Below, piece after piece: positions 1 through 12,270 of a stretch of DNA of 64,000 nt; position 1 is the stretch's first letter, and each line of letters starts with the position of its first letter. The position numbers and the translations under genes are program-made. The stretch spans positions 156,008,688 to 156,072,687 of the forward strand of contig OW121848.1 of the NCBI GenBank assembly GCA_933228895.1. Reading direction: 5' to 3'. This DNA comes from Platycnemis pennipes (taxonomy: Eukaryota; Arthropoda; Insecta; Odonata; Platycnemididae). A model generated the notes under the pieces. It had not been told where the DNA came from, did no database searches, and saw only the letters and a list, made by a program, of their open reading frames with translations.

Positions 1-1210
1 CTTTTGTGACACCACATGGCTTCCAGTCTTGTCTTCTCGGTTGCTTTTATAGTTTATTCCTCTCTACTTTAAAAAGTATGCCTCAAGCCAAAATTAATTT
101 GCTTCTACTTTTATTTTTCCTGGATCCACATTGAGATCTTTGAGGTATGGCTTGTTAGGTTTATTTTCCTTCAGTTTTCACTTTTCTTCCCCCTCTTTTT
201 CAGGGATTTGGGTATTTTGATGTTCTCCTGGACATCTGTGAGTATCTCTTGATTGGTACATGCTTCAGATGGTTAATGTTTTCTCTCCTGCACTTTTAAT
301 CATCTGGGAAAAAACAACAATTCCCCGAGCCTCAATTATCCGCAGGTTTATCACTGCTGCATCTGATTTCAATATTGAGTGTCCTGCATAAATCTTTTCG
401 ACTTTAATTTTCTCTTCTATTACATTCGCGCTGGTGGGATGATCTCTGTTGAATACTTACTTCCAGTATTCCTTTTATATCTTCACTCCACCGCATTGAA
501 TATTGTTGAATTTGTACATATGTGTTGATTTCCATGTGCATATGTGTAGAAAATGTTTTAATTTCATCTCAGTTATGTAATTTTTTCGACCCCAATGGCA
601 AATATGATGAAAGAATCGGCATAACTCACGCGGCACTGCCAATTCTCATTCTTGGAAATGGGCAGTTTCCTCACACGCACAGATACGTCTGAAAGTCAGC
701 AGGGACATGGCATCCGAGTTTCTCATCCGAACTCCAGCCTGGTGTGGAATCACGGATGCATCTTTCGCGTTATCGTACACTGCATCGTTAACGCTTACCC
801 CTAAAGTGTTTGTCTTATTGTCTTTGTACTGTATTTGTCTTTTCTTGAATTTCATTATAATATACTTATTTTCCTATGTACATGCTATTATATTTGAGTT
901 ATTCTTAAACACTAGCTTTACTGTCAGTAGGATTTCGCAGGTTTTTCACACCCCCCTTCTTGTGTGGGTGTTTTCCTGCAGTGGGTTTTTGCGTAAAGGA
1001 TGTAAGCATAATAATCCTCACGTTTTTCCCACATTGTAAATTCTCTCACACACTATTAGATATGTAATATTGATATATTGTGTATGTATATTTCTTTTGT
1101 GTTAATTTATCATTATTTGATTCCTATAAGTGTATTCTTTACTTATTTTTTTTAACATCGGATTGTAATTGTTTTAAGTATTGACCACTATTTCTTTTAT
1201 ATATTTATTT
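1..1210. other. AT-rich region, no gene recognised
   Basis: Overlapping open frames on both strands at 646-1039 show no domain I recognise. The stretch leads into a LINE-like 3' tail at 1211-1287, so part of it may be the untranslated end of that element. Confidence 0.3.
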
Positions 1211-1287
1211 TGACGAAGGGTTAGATGGCAGAAGGGACAGTTTTGTCTCAATCTCGCCCCAATAAAGACCTTTTATTATTATTATTA
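1211..1287 (+). repeat. LINE-like 3' tail with (TTA)n
   Basis: The text GACGAAGGGTTAGATGGC, then CTCGCCCCAATAAAGACC, is followed directly by (TTA)5. A poly(A)-signal-like AATAAA ending in a short microsatellite is typical of a non-LTR retroelement 3' end. No coding portion is identified. Confidence 0.4.
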
Positions 1288-1923
1288 AAGTAGCGCAGGG
1301 TTAACATAAACCGTCTATAAAATTCGCTACACTGATTTTGATAAGCAATTTGAAGTGCTGCGCGAAAAATGAAGAATGGAGATCACGTTCTCTCTGACAT
1401 AAGTTAAATAAAAAAATAACGATAACGCTATCGCACGCCTTATGATCAAGGCCCACGTATCGTGGCCAAGCGCTGAACGGTCCCATGTCTTCCTCTACGC
1501 CGCCACCTGTTGCTCCAGCCTTGAGAATTTCTGCTGTGGAGCTTATAAAACTTATTTTAACCTTAATACACTTGAAAATAGATTATACCTAAAACGCCCA
1601 AAACTATATTAAAGTTCAACTCGTAAAAACAGGATACACCAATGTTTCCGTTTAACAATAACGAAGGACTTCAATTTTAAAAATCACCATAAAGCAGCAA
1701 AGCACTTAAACTGCTATTATTAGGTATGTGCGTTTTTTAAATACCCGGATAAGCATAATGCCAACATAAATTCTCCGGCATTGCTGTTCCAGCAATAAAG
1801 CGTTGGCGTATGTGACATTTAGGTAGATCACGAAACCACAGATTCTTCCTTCGAATGATTCTTGCAGGGCTAAGAATCGTATGATCCACCTTTGGTGAGT
1901 ACATGCGCCTAACTAAGGAAGAT

Positions 1924-1966
1924 ATTGCCGTACTCCATTGTCTTAGGAACAATGGAGTTCGGCAAT
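1924..1966. repeat. Short imperfect hairpin (18 bp arms)
   Basis: ATTGCCGTACTCCATTGT (1924-1941) pairs with the reverse complement at 1949-1966 with one mismatch, around a 7 nt loop. Confidence 0.7.
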
Positions 1967-2281
1967 ACTTTCACTTTTCATAAAGTGTGTATTTATACCG
2001 TAGAATACGGTTACGTGGTGCAAATATCCAGCCGAGAATGATTGGTTGATGTCATTTTCAGATTTACCGTTGATTTTTGTTCTCGCGGAATTCCAATTTC
2101 GGACTCGAGGGTCCCGCAGTGGAAAGGAAAAATTACAAAAAAAATTTTTAATGGTGTTCCCATCATCGTACGAATGCCAGATGCTCTCCGAAGTAGATCG
2201 CCGAGAGAATGAGAGAGGGTTAAGCACGATTGGGAAATTATACAGCCTAATTTACAACATCTGAGGAAAATGAAATCAGAA

Positions 2282-2421
2282 CGTCGTCAGAGGCTTTCGG
2301 GTGCAGCTGCGTATATCACCCTGCCATCATCATTGCCTGATGATGCGTCCTGCAATGGCCGCGAAAGCTCGCACACTGACAACGCGTTATACGCAGCTGC
2401 ACCCGAAAGCCTCTGACGACG
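2282..2421. repeat. Perfect 33 bp inverted repeat (foldback element)
   Basis: The 33 nt at 2282-2314 (starting CGTCGTCAGAGGCTTTCGG) are the exact reverse complement of 2389-2421, around a 74 nt loop. The perfect match suggests a young foldback or TIR insertion. No coding content. Confidence 0.85.
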
Positions 2422-4319
2422 ATGGATTTCGCTGCGAAAACCTACGTTCCAAGTGAAAGCACAAATTTAATGTGGTCGGAATGCATGAAGTTTTTATACC
2501 AGCAAAAATAAATCATTAACTTATGCATAGAGGTCGTGGCAAAAGGCTCAACTGATAATGTACTGAAATCTGTCTTCAATAGGGAATGAATGCACTTGAA
2601 AAATTATTTGGTCCAGACGAGCACTAACAGAACTGAATTAGTTTATAGTGAGTGCTATGTAAATTCAACGTAATTTCTCGTGGGTGAGCTATGAGCGAGC
2701 CGTACTTTCACGGCCGCAAGGCCTTTTCCACATTGCCTTCCGCTCCGTATGAGAACGAAATACGCTCTCAGAGTTTTTTCGCGTCGCAGTAGCATCTTTG
2801 GGCAGCCTTTCCTTCGAATAAGTTGGTGTAACGAGTTACCTTTTGAATATTCAAGAAAGAAGATTCAAAAAATTCAAATTAAAATGCTAGCGTTAAATTT
2901 ACAGTTAGCCTACGCTCAGTCGGTGCTGTCAGGGGCACCCACGAAATACTTCCTTCCACTCGCTTCCATCTCTCACCAAGGGCACTTCAACATAAACGTT
3001 TCCGGATACCTAATAGAATCGCGACGGAGGGCTGCTGTCCGATGGACCTTTCCGTGGTCGGACGTTTGATTCCCATGAAGGGAACGGACGGTGAGTGAGG
3101 CGGGGGGGAGGGGGGGGCAGAGAGGGGTGGGGGCTAGGACCATGGACCATAATCAACGTCTCAACTACACTCTCGCTTCTACAGCTAAACTCCTATAAAA
3201 ACCTCTACTTCGGACAAATCGGTGTGCAGATACAACCTGCAAGTTGGTATAACCGCGCTGTATGCCGCTTCGGACCATATCGAGAAGAATCTGTTTGCCC
3301 TTTTGAACTCGTAATAGAGATTTTAAGACATTAGCAGTAGAAGTGAGAGTTGAGATTCTGATTATGTCCCAGCTGTATTCAGAATATCTACTCTGTTCTC
3401 AGCATGCGGCTGAGAAGTAATGCCATATTTGCAAGTAGACTCTGAACACCAACTCGTAAGTATTTTAGGGCAGAAGCGAGACTGTAGTTAAGATTCTGAA
3501 CATGACCCAACGCCTCGCTGTCCCGTCACTCTACATGAGTAGTCGTGTGTCGATTCCCGGGCCAACACTGCCGGTGAGTAAGGTGAAGTGCAGCTGGATC
3601 AATTATGGAGGCTAATATATGTTTTTAACTAAATTTGCATTGACCTCAGTTTCCACACATCGGCTCAACCCGAGACCTAGTAATTTATGCAAGTCATCCT
3701 AGCCGCGTCATTAGTAGTGCCTCCCTCCCTCTTCTCCTCTGGGCTGGGGGCCCTGAGACGGAGTGTGGGCCTCAGCATCAGCTTTCTTTCGTCCGCATCA
3801 AGACAAAAGGCAATCGAGGAAAAAAGAAAATGCACCCGGCAAGTAACCACAAGGGGACAATGTCAGGGCAAACCTCAACACCAGCTAAATACTACCGTTG
3901 GGAAAACAACTTGTTGTCAATAACTACATTGCCGAGTGTACTGTTATACCAATTAAACCCACTATGAGAACCATGACGCTGTGCATGATCTAACATTCAT
4001 GCCGAAAGAGAGCCGCTCCAACAACCTGATGCGTGCCAAATACACCGCTTCTAATGAAAAACCCTCTGGGAATAGACAAGGCACATGCACAAATAATTAA
4101 CATTTCTTGACGGTCATGCAAAAAGAGAAACTGTCCGCATTTAGGCTCATGCAGACATCAGGCATGAAAATACATTATATGTCGTATTTCTTCCTAGTAC
4201 TCTCGCTCTAATCTACTACTACCACCCATAATTCTGCGCGGAAAAATTAATATTTTAGCCTCTCCGTCTGCCAATCTCTCTCACTTCATCTGCATGATAT
4301 AACTTACCATAGAATGCAC
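2422..4319. other. No gene recognised; G-rich patch near 3100
   Basis: There is no convincing reading frame. A purine/G run lies at 3095-3130. A consensus donor (CCG/gtgagtaag) at 3574 has no matching coding frame upstream, so only a non-coding exon could use it. Confidence 0.3.
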
Positions 4320-4935
4320 CATCGACCTTTGCTTCCCCTTGGGCAGAGCGGGGCGACCGACCGAGCAGTAATCAACCGCCCCGGGCGAAAACCTCCTCGG
4401 GAACGCGTGGGGCTGGGGACGTCCGAGATTTAATCTCCAACTGCGGAGCATTGCAATGCCGACGACACGACGTGGTGTGTTTCAATCGCATTTTCGTGAA
4501 GCCACGGACGCCACGCCGATGTGCATCGGCGATCGCTTTCGTCTGAGACTGCAGCGGCGGCGGCGGCGGTCGAGAGGAGCGCGCGATTCGTGAATCGAGG
4601 GCGGGAGAGCCAATTGCGGAGAGGCCCGCCTTCCACTTGTCGCCTCCCGCCGCCGCGGTGACAGCAGGGGGAGGGGGAGGGGACATCCATCGGGCCGCCC
4701 CCTCCAGGGAGGGAGGGGGGGGGGGGGGGCAGCGACAATCCCCCTTTGTGCGACGTCCCCCCGGAGCACAGCCAATCAAAACCGGGGGAGGGGGGCGGGG
4801 GATACAAAGGAGAGACGAGACGCGACGGAGACGCGACGTCCCCATTCAGGGTGCATGGAAATGAGCGGCCAATGCCCGACAGGCATCCCCTCCCAGAGGA
4901 GAATTCCGAGGAGAAAGGACTCGGGAAGCATAGGT
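4320..4935. promoter_or_regulatory. GC/CpG-rich block, candidate promoter or 5' UTR
   Basis: The stretch is strongly GC-rich with many CpGs, a (CGG)n tract near 4553-4567 and long G runs near 4708-4728, in AT-rich surroundings. Long minus-strand frames (4430-5137) are Pro/Ala/Ser low-complexity and look like by-products of composition. It could be a CpG-island-like promoter or untranslated first exon, perhaps of the Wnt gene. This is inference only. Confidence 0.25.
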
Positions 4936-5439
4936 AAACATCGCCCGACATTGTCTTGTCTCCACTATAGAAATAGCGATCAAAATCATGTTTTCCATCG
5001 CCTGATTCGCCGCAAAAATAATTATGCCTAGGATTAAAAACTTTCAGAGAAGTTGATGAATTGTGATTTGCCCGTCTTGTTTGACGATTTGGACGTGACA
5101 GCTTTTTTAAAATCGGCCTTATGGCATGCCCATGCATGGCAGAAACTTGCGCGTCATGAAAAGTCTTGATATCTTAGCGCCCGGTGACCCCACCGGGGAA
5201 TCAACCTACGGGGATAAATAGCGTAACGTCGTGTGGGATGAGGGTGGGCCAGGTGGGCCGCCAACCCTCGTCCCAACTCCGTAACGCGCGGTGGGGATAG
5301 TCATATTTCGGGCGCACGCTGGCCTGTTCCGCAGCTATAACCTGGGATCTGATCGAGGGAGCGCGGCGAGTGAGCGCTTAAATTGATGAGATCCGCTGAT
5401 TCTACTTTTATTTTTGACAGTTTACACCTTTTGTTAAGA

Positions 5440-6475
5440 AGCAAGAATAAGGAAAGGAGTGAGACAAGGCTGTGCACTGTCTCCCGTAATTTTTCATGTT
5501 TACATCGAGAGAGCCATCAATGAAGTCAAGGAGAAGTGTTCTGGAGTGAACAAATTTAAGTTGTACAATCTATCATTGTGAAATTTTGTATGCATAGGCT
5601 TTTGGTGTTGATAATGGTGAATCTGCAACCAGAAATGCAAAAAAATAATTGCCAACTTCAAGAAAATAATTGCTCTATTTTACAAAGCGGGGAAAAAAAT
5701 TAATTGCATTAATGTGAGAATAGGTTTATATTTGCTCTATTGGTCACCGGTGACGAATATGCAATTGGAATTGCAAGAAAATTGTTAATACGTGAGTAAT
5801 AGAAAAAATAAACCCCTTAATTAATAAGGGATCAAAAGAAGAATCTACTTACAGCTGGAAATAAAAGGCATAGAAGTAAGTAAACAATTCATCAGAACTC
5901 ACATCTGGAGCATGTTTTCATGGAAGTGATGCATGGATGACAACAGCAACAGAGAGGTCAAGGATGGAATCATCTTGACAACTTATCGGCCATACCTTAA
6001 AGAAGACATCAGGGAAATGTGGAAAGGACTATGACCAGAACCTGAACATAAATCTGGAGCATGCTACTATGTGGCAGCGAAGCATGGACAATCACGGTAG
6101 CAGTGAAGTCAAGGTTGGAAGCATTTGAAATATAGTGCTACCGAAGGATGATGAAGGTAGAATGTATCGACCGAGTGATAAACGAAGAAGTCTCAAGAAG
6201 AGTGGGAGAAAAGGGAAGTGTGCTAATTACTCTAAAAAGAAGTCCAAAATTAATGGGCCACATCTTGAGACACGATAGCCTGATGAAGACAATCGTCGAG
6301 GGAAAAGTGATCGGTAAGAACGGCAAAAGAAGGCGTCGCATGAGATATATGGAACAGGCCGTGATGGATGTGCAAGCGGGGAATTCTGTTAATATGAAGA
6401 GGTTGGCCGATAGAAGAATCGAGTGGAGGGCTGCGTCCAATCAATCCTAGGATTGTTGACCGATGATGATGATGC
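5440..6475 (+). mobile_element. RTE-like non-LTR retrotransposon remnant (RT C-terminus and 3' end)
   Basis: A frameshifted reverse transcriptase remnant. GVRQGCALSP followed by VIFHVYIERAI (around 5456-5525) is RT motif 4/B. The C-terminal block at 6148-6450 reads LMGHILRHDSLMKTIVEG, then [18 protein letters not shown] and a stop. It ends in a (GAT)n tail at about 6461-6475, typical of RTE elements. The catalytic YXDD box and the N-terminus are not readable. Related 3' fragments lie at 19899, 32511, 44180 and 60204. Confidence 0.8.
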
Positions 6476-6757
6476 ATGTAAGGGAAATTAAAAAACGTAT
6501 ATTCAATAATATAAAAAAGCAAAAAACCATCACGTTTTGGAGCTACGTTTTTCCCAAGAATTTTTTGCAACGTTTGATTTTTCAGAGAACCGTAATTTGA
6601 ACATACTTGAAGTATAGTAGGTATTCATAAAATATAATCAATCCATATGGTATAGGATACTTTCTATTCATCTGACTGTCCTGGGTTTACACACGTTTAC
6701 ATTTTCACACATAAGTACAAGATAAAATATACTTTTCCTGCTGCTAGCTGCTAGCTA

Positions 6758-7648
6758 AAAGAACACGGTTGTTTGAATGGTGAAGCTTTATACAATTTTG
6801 TAAAACATATTGCATATGATTGCTTGTTTTGATTGAGTGAATTGATCAACTGTCTATTTCGTTAATTTATTGGATCCTTCCAGGCTCTGTTTCTCTCTTC
6901 AAGACACTGCTACCGATATTTGATCAAACTTGACTGTTTTGAACAACCTTTACCTTGACGACCAAAGGTATTATGATGACTTCCATAAGAATGTTTGGGA
7001 AAGGTGGGACTATGAGAAATAGAAGGAGAAAAAGTATCGGTATGCCGCCTAGGGAAAAAATGGGCAAACATTGGCATATTAATAATGGCGGTCGAGCGAA
7101 GGAAATAGAAGAGAAATTGTCTCGAGAGCCCTGAGACAAGAGATGCAAGGGAAGAGTACCGTGTACTTTGATGTGGAGTGCGATTATGTTAGGATCTGCG
7201 ACAAGGCCACGAGGGAAGTGGGAGGGGAAAGGACTCGAAGCCCTATAAATGTGTTGTTGGCGGGGAATGGAGAAGATGCAATGGAGGGATAAATGAACGG
7301 AGGGGGATGGTGACGGAAAACTAGAATGGGGAGAGGGAAAAATTGCTGCGACAAAACAGGAGAAGGTGGTAGAATTGGATGCAGGTGGATGGAGCAGGGA
7401 ATGGAATGACATGGGTCGCTATCGAAGGTAGAAATACGGTTAAACGACGAGGAAAAAGGGAAATGTATTACGGGGACATTTAAGAGATGCAAGAGATGTA
7501 TTGACTTGAAGAGAGAAACAGGGCCCGGAAGGATCCAATAAATTAACGAAATGGACAGTTGATCCGGTCACTCAATCAAAACAAGCAATCATATATTATG
7601 TTTTACAAAATTGTATAAAGCTTCACTATGCAAACAACCGTGTTCTTC
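6758..7648. mobile_element. Non-autonomous DNA element with ~145 bp terminal inverted repeats
   Basis: 6758-6903 is nearly the exact reverse complement of 7505-7648. The ends read AAGAACACGGTTGTTTG, and both sides are flanked by TA, consistent with a TA target duplication. The 600 bp interior is purine-rich on the + strand. Its minus-strand frames are low-complexity and not a transposase, so this is a MITE/foldback-type element of about 890 bp. Confidence 0.8.
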
Positions 7649-7693
7649 TATTAATATTTGAATTCAATGACATTGATACTATTTATAAAAAGT

Positions 7694-7750
7694 TACATCT
7701 ACATAATACCCTGTAAGCCACCATAAAGGTGTGTGACAAGTTATAGAATA
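7694..7750 (-). repeat. LINE 3' terminal hairpin motif
   Basis: CATCTACATAATACCCTG followed by TAAGCCACC and GGTGTGTGACAAG. This is the reverse complement of the 3' end of the LINE at 16880-18320 and recurs in five other places. It forms a stem between the CCCTG and the GGGTGTGTGGCAGGGG side in better-preserved copies. Confidence 0.65.
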
Positions 7751-8461
7751 AATAAATAACAGACGGTTTTAATATACTCAAATTAATTTAATTTTTGTTA
7801 TACGTGATGGAGTATTACAAATTGTTCCATGCAAAATTCACAGCTAAACGTTTCATCAATACATTTTAAAAAGCAGAAAATACATTTTCAAGTAAGAGAA
7901 ATGCTCTGCAAACTCATATTTACAATTACATCTGTTTACAGCATCAGTTTTCTATATGAACATTGAATACAATACGAACAACCGAACAGTAGCTGCAGCA
8001 GTAGGTACTCTGGGGAGGCGAAGGGTAGCAGAACTCATTTGCACAATGCATGATACTTGTGGATAATTCGGTTGACGTTTTTATGGGAAGGGTGAGGAGA
8101 AACCCGGTGACTGCATCAGCCAGCCCAAAACGATAGGTGCCTAGAGTACTTCGGTTTGACGTCCCATCACGCAACGGCACACACGCGTCCCGTGGGTGCA
8201 GCAACACTCCGAATCGTGGTGGGGGAAGAATCAGCACATCAAATTTCACTCAAACCGTTAAAAAACACTGCCATACTACTGCAATGAATAATAAACTAAT
8301 AGACAATGCCGATGATACAGGAAATTTTTTCATGAAAATCATCAAATGAGACAGTAAAAATCAAGGTAATGATATATTGTCATTAATTTTCACTTATCCT
8401 TAGAAAGATTAGATAAATAACTATAAATTGCCTAGATTACATGCATAGAACAAATAAAATT

Positions 8462-8817
8462 ATGAGCCCGCGAAGCTACTTCGCCTTATACTTCGCCTTC
8501 GGGGGGCGGAGGGGGGAAACAGCTGACTCTGCCAATAGGAGCGATTGCGACAGAATCTGTGCGAGCAGACCTTCCGATAACCCCCCTCCACTCCCTTCCC
8601 TTCCTCGAAAAGCAGTCAAGGACAGGAGGAATATGACGTCAATGTTATCAAAGCAGCTTTTTCGGTGGGCATCACCTTTTGCTTATTTTAATTTTTGATT
8701 TATTAGTGAATGGTTGTGGTTAGAAGATTAATTTTTTCACTAAAATTCGTTTTTAGTTTCCATCTAACAATTTCTTGTACAAAATTGCTATTTTGGTTCC
8801 GAGTAAAAGCCCCCATT
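8462..8817 (+). mobile_element. TIR element family A, copy 1 (5'-truncated)
   Basis: It begins GAGCCCGCGAAGCTACTTCG and ends with the right terminal repeat GAGTAAAAGCCCCCATT. It matches the full copy at 26964-27528 but lacks the first ~200 bp. It contains an intact TGACGTCA at 8634-8641. Non-coding. Confidence 0.8.
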
Positions 8818-9716
8818 AAGGGCACTGAGACATTGCAGGGAAATCTGATGAGCATGCGTCCCAAGGGATTATTAGCCATGGCCTGTTTTTATCCAAACGG
8901 TATGGACGCCACCTGTCCCTCATTCCGAGGGGGAGAGAGGGAATAGGAGGGAATAGGAGGGTGATAGGAGGAGGGCCTTAATAGCCCTTATGGGCTGACC
9001 CCCGAAGGTAAGCGAGAGGTGTAGAGGGAGGGGAATGAAGGGGGATTTAGAGTCTCCCGACTAAGAGGCTATCGGGTTTCACCCGCAATCGGCCGAAGGG
9101 GGCGTGAGGGGCCTGTGTTCTGGGGTCGGGCCCATTGTGGGGGGCGTCGGATCTCTGCATCTCAGACATGATACGCATCCGCGCACATTGAGTGGACGTG
9201 ATCCAAATTACCGGGAGGGTACTTCATTGCAGTAGATAATGTAGTTTTTACTTAGCTTAATGGAATAGGTATCTGATTTTCAGGCTTCTCTCACAACCGT
9301 GCACATTATTTTTTCATCGTCAATTCCCCGCATTACTCTCATGGATTACATCATTTTGCAAAAGTTATTCCGTCTCACATTGGATGCCTCTCGTGATAGA
9401 TTGTAACTTGGATCTTTATTGCACGTGCATTTATGCCTTAAAGGCCTTTTCACACTAGCCGTTGCCATTTTGTTGTAAACTGTCCCAGTCACTCTGACCT
9501 GCATTCTCACCGTCCAGTTGTGGGATTGCAGCCAATAGGATCTCGCCTCACAGTCACGTGCTGCTTCTGCTTACATTATGCCCCTATGCTGCCTCAAATA
9601 CATGATACTTTCCTCAAATACAAGATACTAATATTTTAGCTGTTTGGTGAAATCGCCGACAAATCATTACTTTGTTAACACAATTTTCACACAAAAGGTG
9701 TCATCATCATCAAGGG
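8818..9716. other. No gene recognised; short G-rich tandem near 8930-8975
   Basis: The unit GGGAATAGGAG is repeated with variation around 8938-8975. The rest shows no conserved frame or recognisable repeat. Confidence 0.3.
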
Positions 9717-10642
9717 ACAGTGTCTGATTCGAAAAAGCTTTTGAGCAAAATAACAGGACCATGTTTATTTTATTGTGAGGTACGCTTGGTTTTTACATTA
9801 ACATGAAATGAAGGTGTCGCAGGTGAAAGCGAGGAATTGTGGGGCATCATACATACCGTCTCATACATACACTTGCAATTCAGCTTGGCTTTATTCTAAG
9901 TGCTAAGAAAACCTGCACGGATCCTCTCCGAGTCGGAAAAGAAGTTTTATTGTTTTTGGATTAACATAGGTATATGCAACAGTTTTGTGCACCGGCCGTA
10001 AATGTAATAATAATTTAGTCATTTACGCTGAGCACCATAGGACTATTTCATTTGTTTACTTTTACTTTTATCAAAATTGCTATGATTATAAACTGCTGTA
10101 ATTTTATTTCTGTGACTACATCACTACAGTGTCTGATTCGAAAAAGCTTTTGAGCAAAGTAACAGTACCATGTTTATTTTATTGTGAGGTACGCTTGGTT
10201 TTTACATCGAAAGCCTTTAACTAGCAAAATCTTCTACGATACAGGCACAGGACATTTAGCATTAAGGAAATGATTATCCTACTCATCTCATCAGTTGGCG
10301 CGAGTATTAATGTTTTATTAATATCTCTGTATTTCGATTGCTCTCAGTACACTGCGTTTTACAAAGGATTTTTATTTCATCACCTCGACTATCTTTAAAA
10401 TGCTTTGCAAAGCACTCTATTTAAAACTACTTCATATTTCGTTAAAATGAATTGCAACTGCTATTCCTCTGCAGTGAGAAACATCCTAATTTTTCAACTC
10501 ATTTTCCGCTCGTTCAGAAAGCCAAATAAGGAAGACCCAGGGGCGCATCATTAGCCGAGAAATTTCATTGCAAGGATTGCATTGGAGGACTCCATTTCTG
10601 GCTGGGTGTCGCAGGTGAAAGCGAGGAATTGTGGGGCATCAT
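9717..10642 (+). repeat. Local direct duplication of two modules
   Basis: An 82 bp block (contains TGTCTGATTCGAAAAAGC) occurs at 9717-9798 and again at 10126-10207 with two or three differences. A second block (contains GCGAGGAATTGTGGGGCATC) occurs at 9813-9850 and 10605-10642. The modules are 14 bp apart in the first copy and 397 bp apart in the second, so one copy lost or the other gained the spacer. Confidence 0.75.
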
Positions 10643-11659
10643 CCGGAACAGTTCTTTGGCCACACTTGCCTGCGGTCACATCCTAAGAGCCTATACCTCG
10701 CAACACATGAGGATCATGGCTGTCAGAGCATGTTTTCTTTCTCTAGGCCTTGCCCTCGTTCCTGCGATCCCTGGATCCCTAGGGATGGGTGGCTATCTCG
10801 AACGACGGAGATTCAGCGCTCCCCTATACATGAGCACGCAAACACACGCACGCATCTCATTGAAAACCCATGAATACACCCTCCCCGCCCCCCCCCCCTC
10901 CTCTCGCGTCTTAATTGGCGGCCCTTCACTCCACTTGCACAATATAATCGAGTGATGCAATAATAAGCCTGCCTCCCTCTCTCTCTCTGTTGGATGCCGT
11001 CACCGTCTCATCATCTGCCATTCACCCTGGGGCCCGGCCTCCCTCCCGGGCCCTGTAATCCAATCCACCGCTCCCCCAACTCCCACCCCTTCCCCATCTT
11101 TCATAAGCACCTTAAAAGATATTGACATCGAGGGCCACATATGCTCCCATATCCCGTGTGCCTTGACGTCTCCACATGCATTCACCTCGTCGCTCTCTTC
11201 TCCGCGTCATGTTATGTACCACCGGCGTTCACTTGGGCGAAGCAAAGGCCTCCCTCCATTAGCAACAGGGCTGCGCAGTTCGAACGGAGAATCGGAATTG
11301 CGACGTCCATTCGAAACTGCGTTGTGCTCTCGGTGGAGTGCCGTTCGAGCAAGACGACTGCATCGCGTCCCCGTTCCGGATTCTCCATTATATCCGAATC
11401 CATCCGATCACATGAGTGAGATCCGTGCGGATCGGATGATTCGCATGACACGAGCCAGCACCACAGACTCGTCTGATGTTGGCAGTGCAGTGTAGGGATG
11501 GCGCCATCTTCCTTCTCTCACTCGCGGGGATTTAGCCGCCTCCCCTCCCTCTGAATCCAAAGAACCGAAAGAGAACAAAATCCAGTCCGACTAAAAGTTC
11601 TCCCAGTAGTTTCAGCAACGGATAAGTGGTTCATCACTCGACGGAGCGAATCGGAGCAT
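10643..11659. other. GC-richer region with pyrimidine microsatellite, no gene established
   Basis: A (CT)n tract lies at about 10974-10989. A frame from 10707 looks signal-peptide-like (MRIMAVRACFLSLGLALV) but its only nearby donor is in the wrong phase for the Wnt exon at 21352. No other conserved protein is seen. Confidence 0.3.
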
Positions 11660-12270
11660 GTACTCGGAACCGAAATCGATGTTTTGCGCACGAAATCGTA
11701 AGATGAAAAGCAAAAATAAACTTTGGTGAAAAAAATCAACCTTCTAACCAGAATTATGGTAACGAATAAAAATATAAACTTTTAGTCTTCCACACAACTT
11801 TTTATTAACCGACCTAGGTTTCGACAAATTATTGTCAGTTTCAAGATACCTTGTATCTGAGCAGCAGCCTTATATATCCACCAGTTCATAGGGGGAGGTA
11901 AAGGAAGGGGGGGGATGAGTGGGGATTGGGGAAGTGACGGTTAAGAAGGGAAGGGGGGAGGACGTTAGGTGAACGGGAAGGGGGGAGAAGGAGGGGGGGA
12001 AGGGATAAAAGTGACCTTAGCTGAAAGTGAGTTGCGTGGGTATGAATCAGCTAGGAAGAAGGATTTTAAGGAGGGGTGAGTTGGTAGGGAACATATACTC
12101 ATTACATAATCGTTTACTGCTAAAAGTTTATATTTTTATTCGTTACCATGATTAGTGTAACTAAAGTCCACAAAGTGACCTCTTCAGTCCTATCTGATAT
12201 ACTTCTAACCAGAGCCGTTCACTCATGCATTATAAATTTTAATCCGCAGAAGGTGACGCCCGCTGAAGAC
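11660..12270 (-). mobile_element. TIR element family A, copy 2, split by a later insertion
   Basis: The terminal portion TACTCGGAACCGAAATCG runs to CTTCTAACCAG (11660-11751) and resumes at 12202 with CTTCTAACCAGAGCCGTTCA. Together these match the reverse orientation of the copy at 23897-24433. The left TIR and the distal half are degraded. Confidence 0.7.
11752..12201. mobile_element. 450 bp insertion with 11 bp target duplication and ~30 bp internal TIRs
   Basis: It is flanked by the exact 11 bp direct repeat CTTCTAACCAG (11741-11751 and 12202-12212). ATGGTAACGAATAAAAATAT (start 11756) is inverted at 12120-12149. The interior contains a CCGACCTAGGTTTCGAC motif whose reverse complement has a GACAA/TTGTC stem followed by GAAAC, recalling retroelement hammerhead motifs. 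Non-coding. Confidence 0.75.

Noticed and set aside
3568..3580. Strong splice donor CCG/gtgagtaag as the end of a Wnt signal-peptide exon
   Set aside because: The required reading frame has stops just upstream and no ATG.
4430..5137. 235-residue minus-strand frame as a gene
   Set aside because: Pro/Ala/Ser low-complexity from a GC-rich block, with overlapping frames on both strands and no domain.
6924..7492. Pro/Ser/Phe-rich minus-strand proteins
   Set aside because: They are the complement of the purine-rich interior of a TIR element.
10707..10955. Signal-peptide-like frame (MRIMAVRACFLSLGLALV) as the missing first Wnt exon
   Set aside because: The only nearby GT donor (10789) leaves phase 1, but the exon at 21352 needs a phase-2 partner; the donor is also weak.
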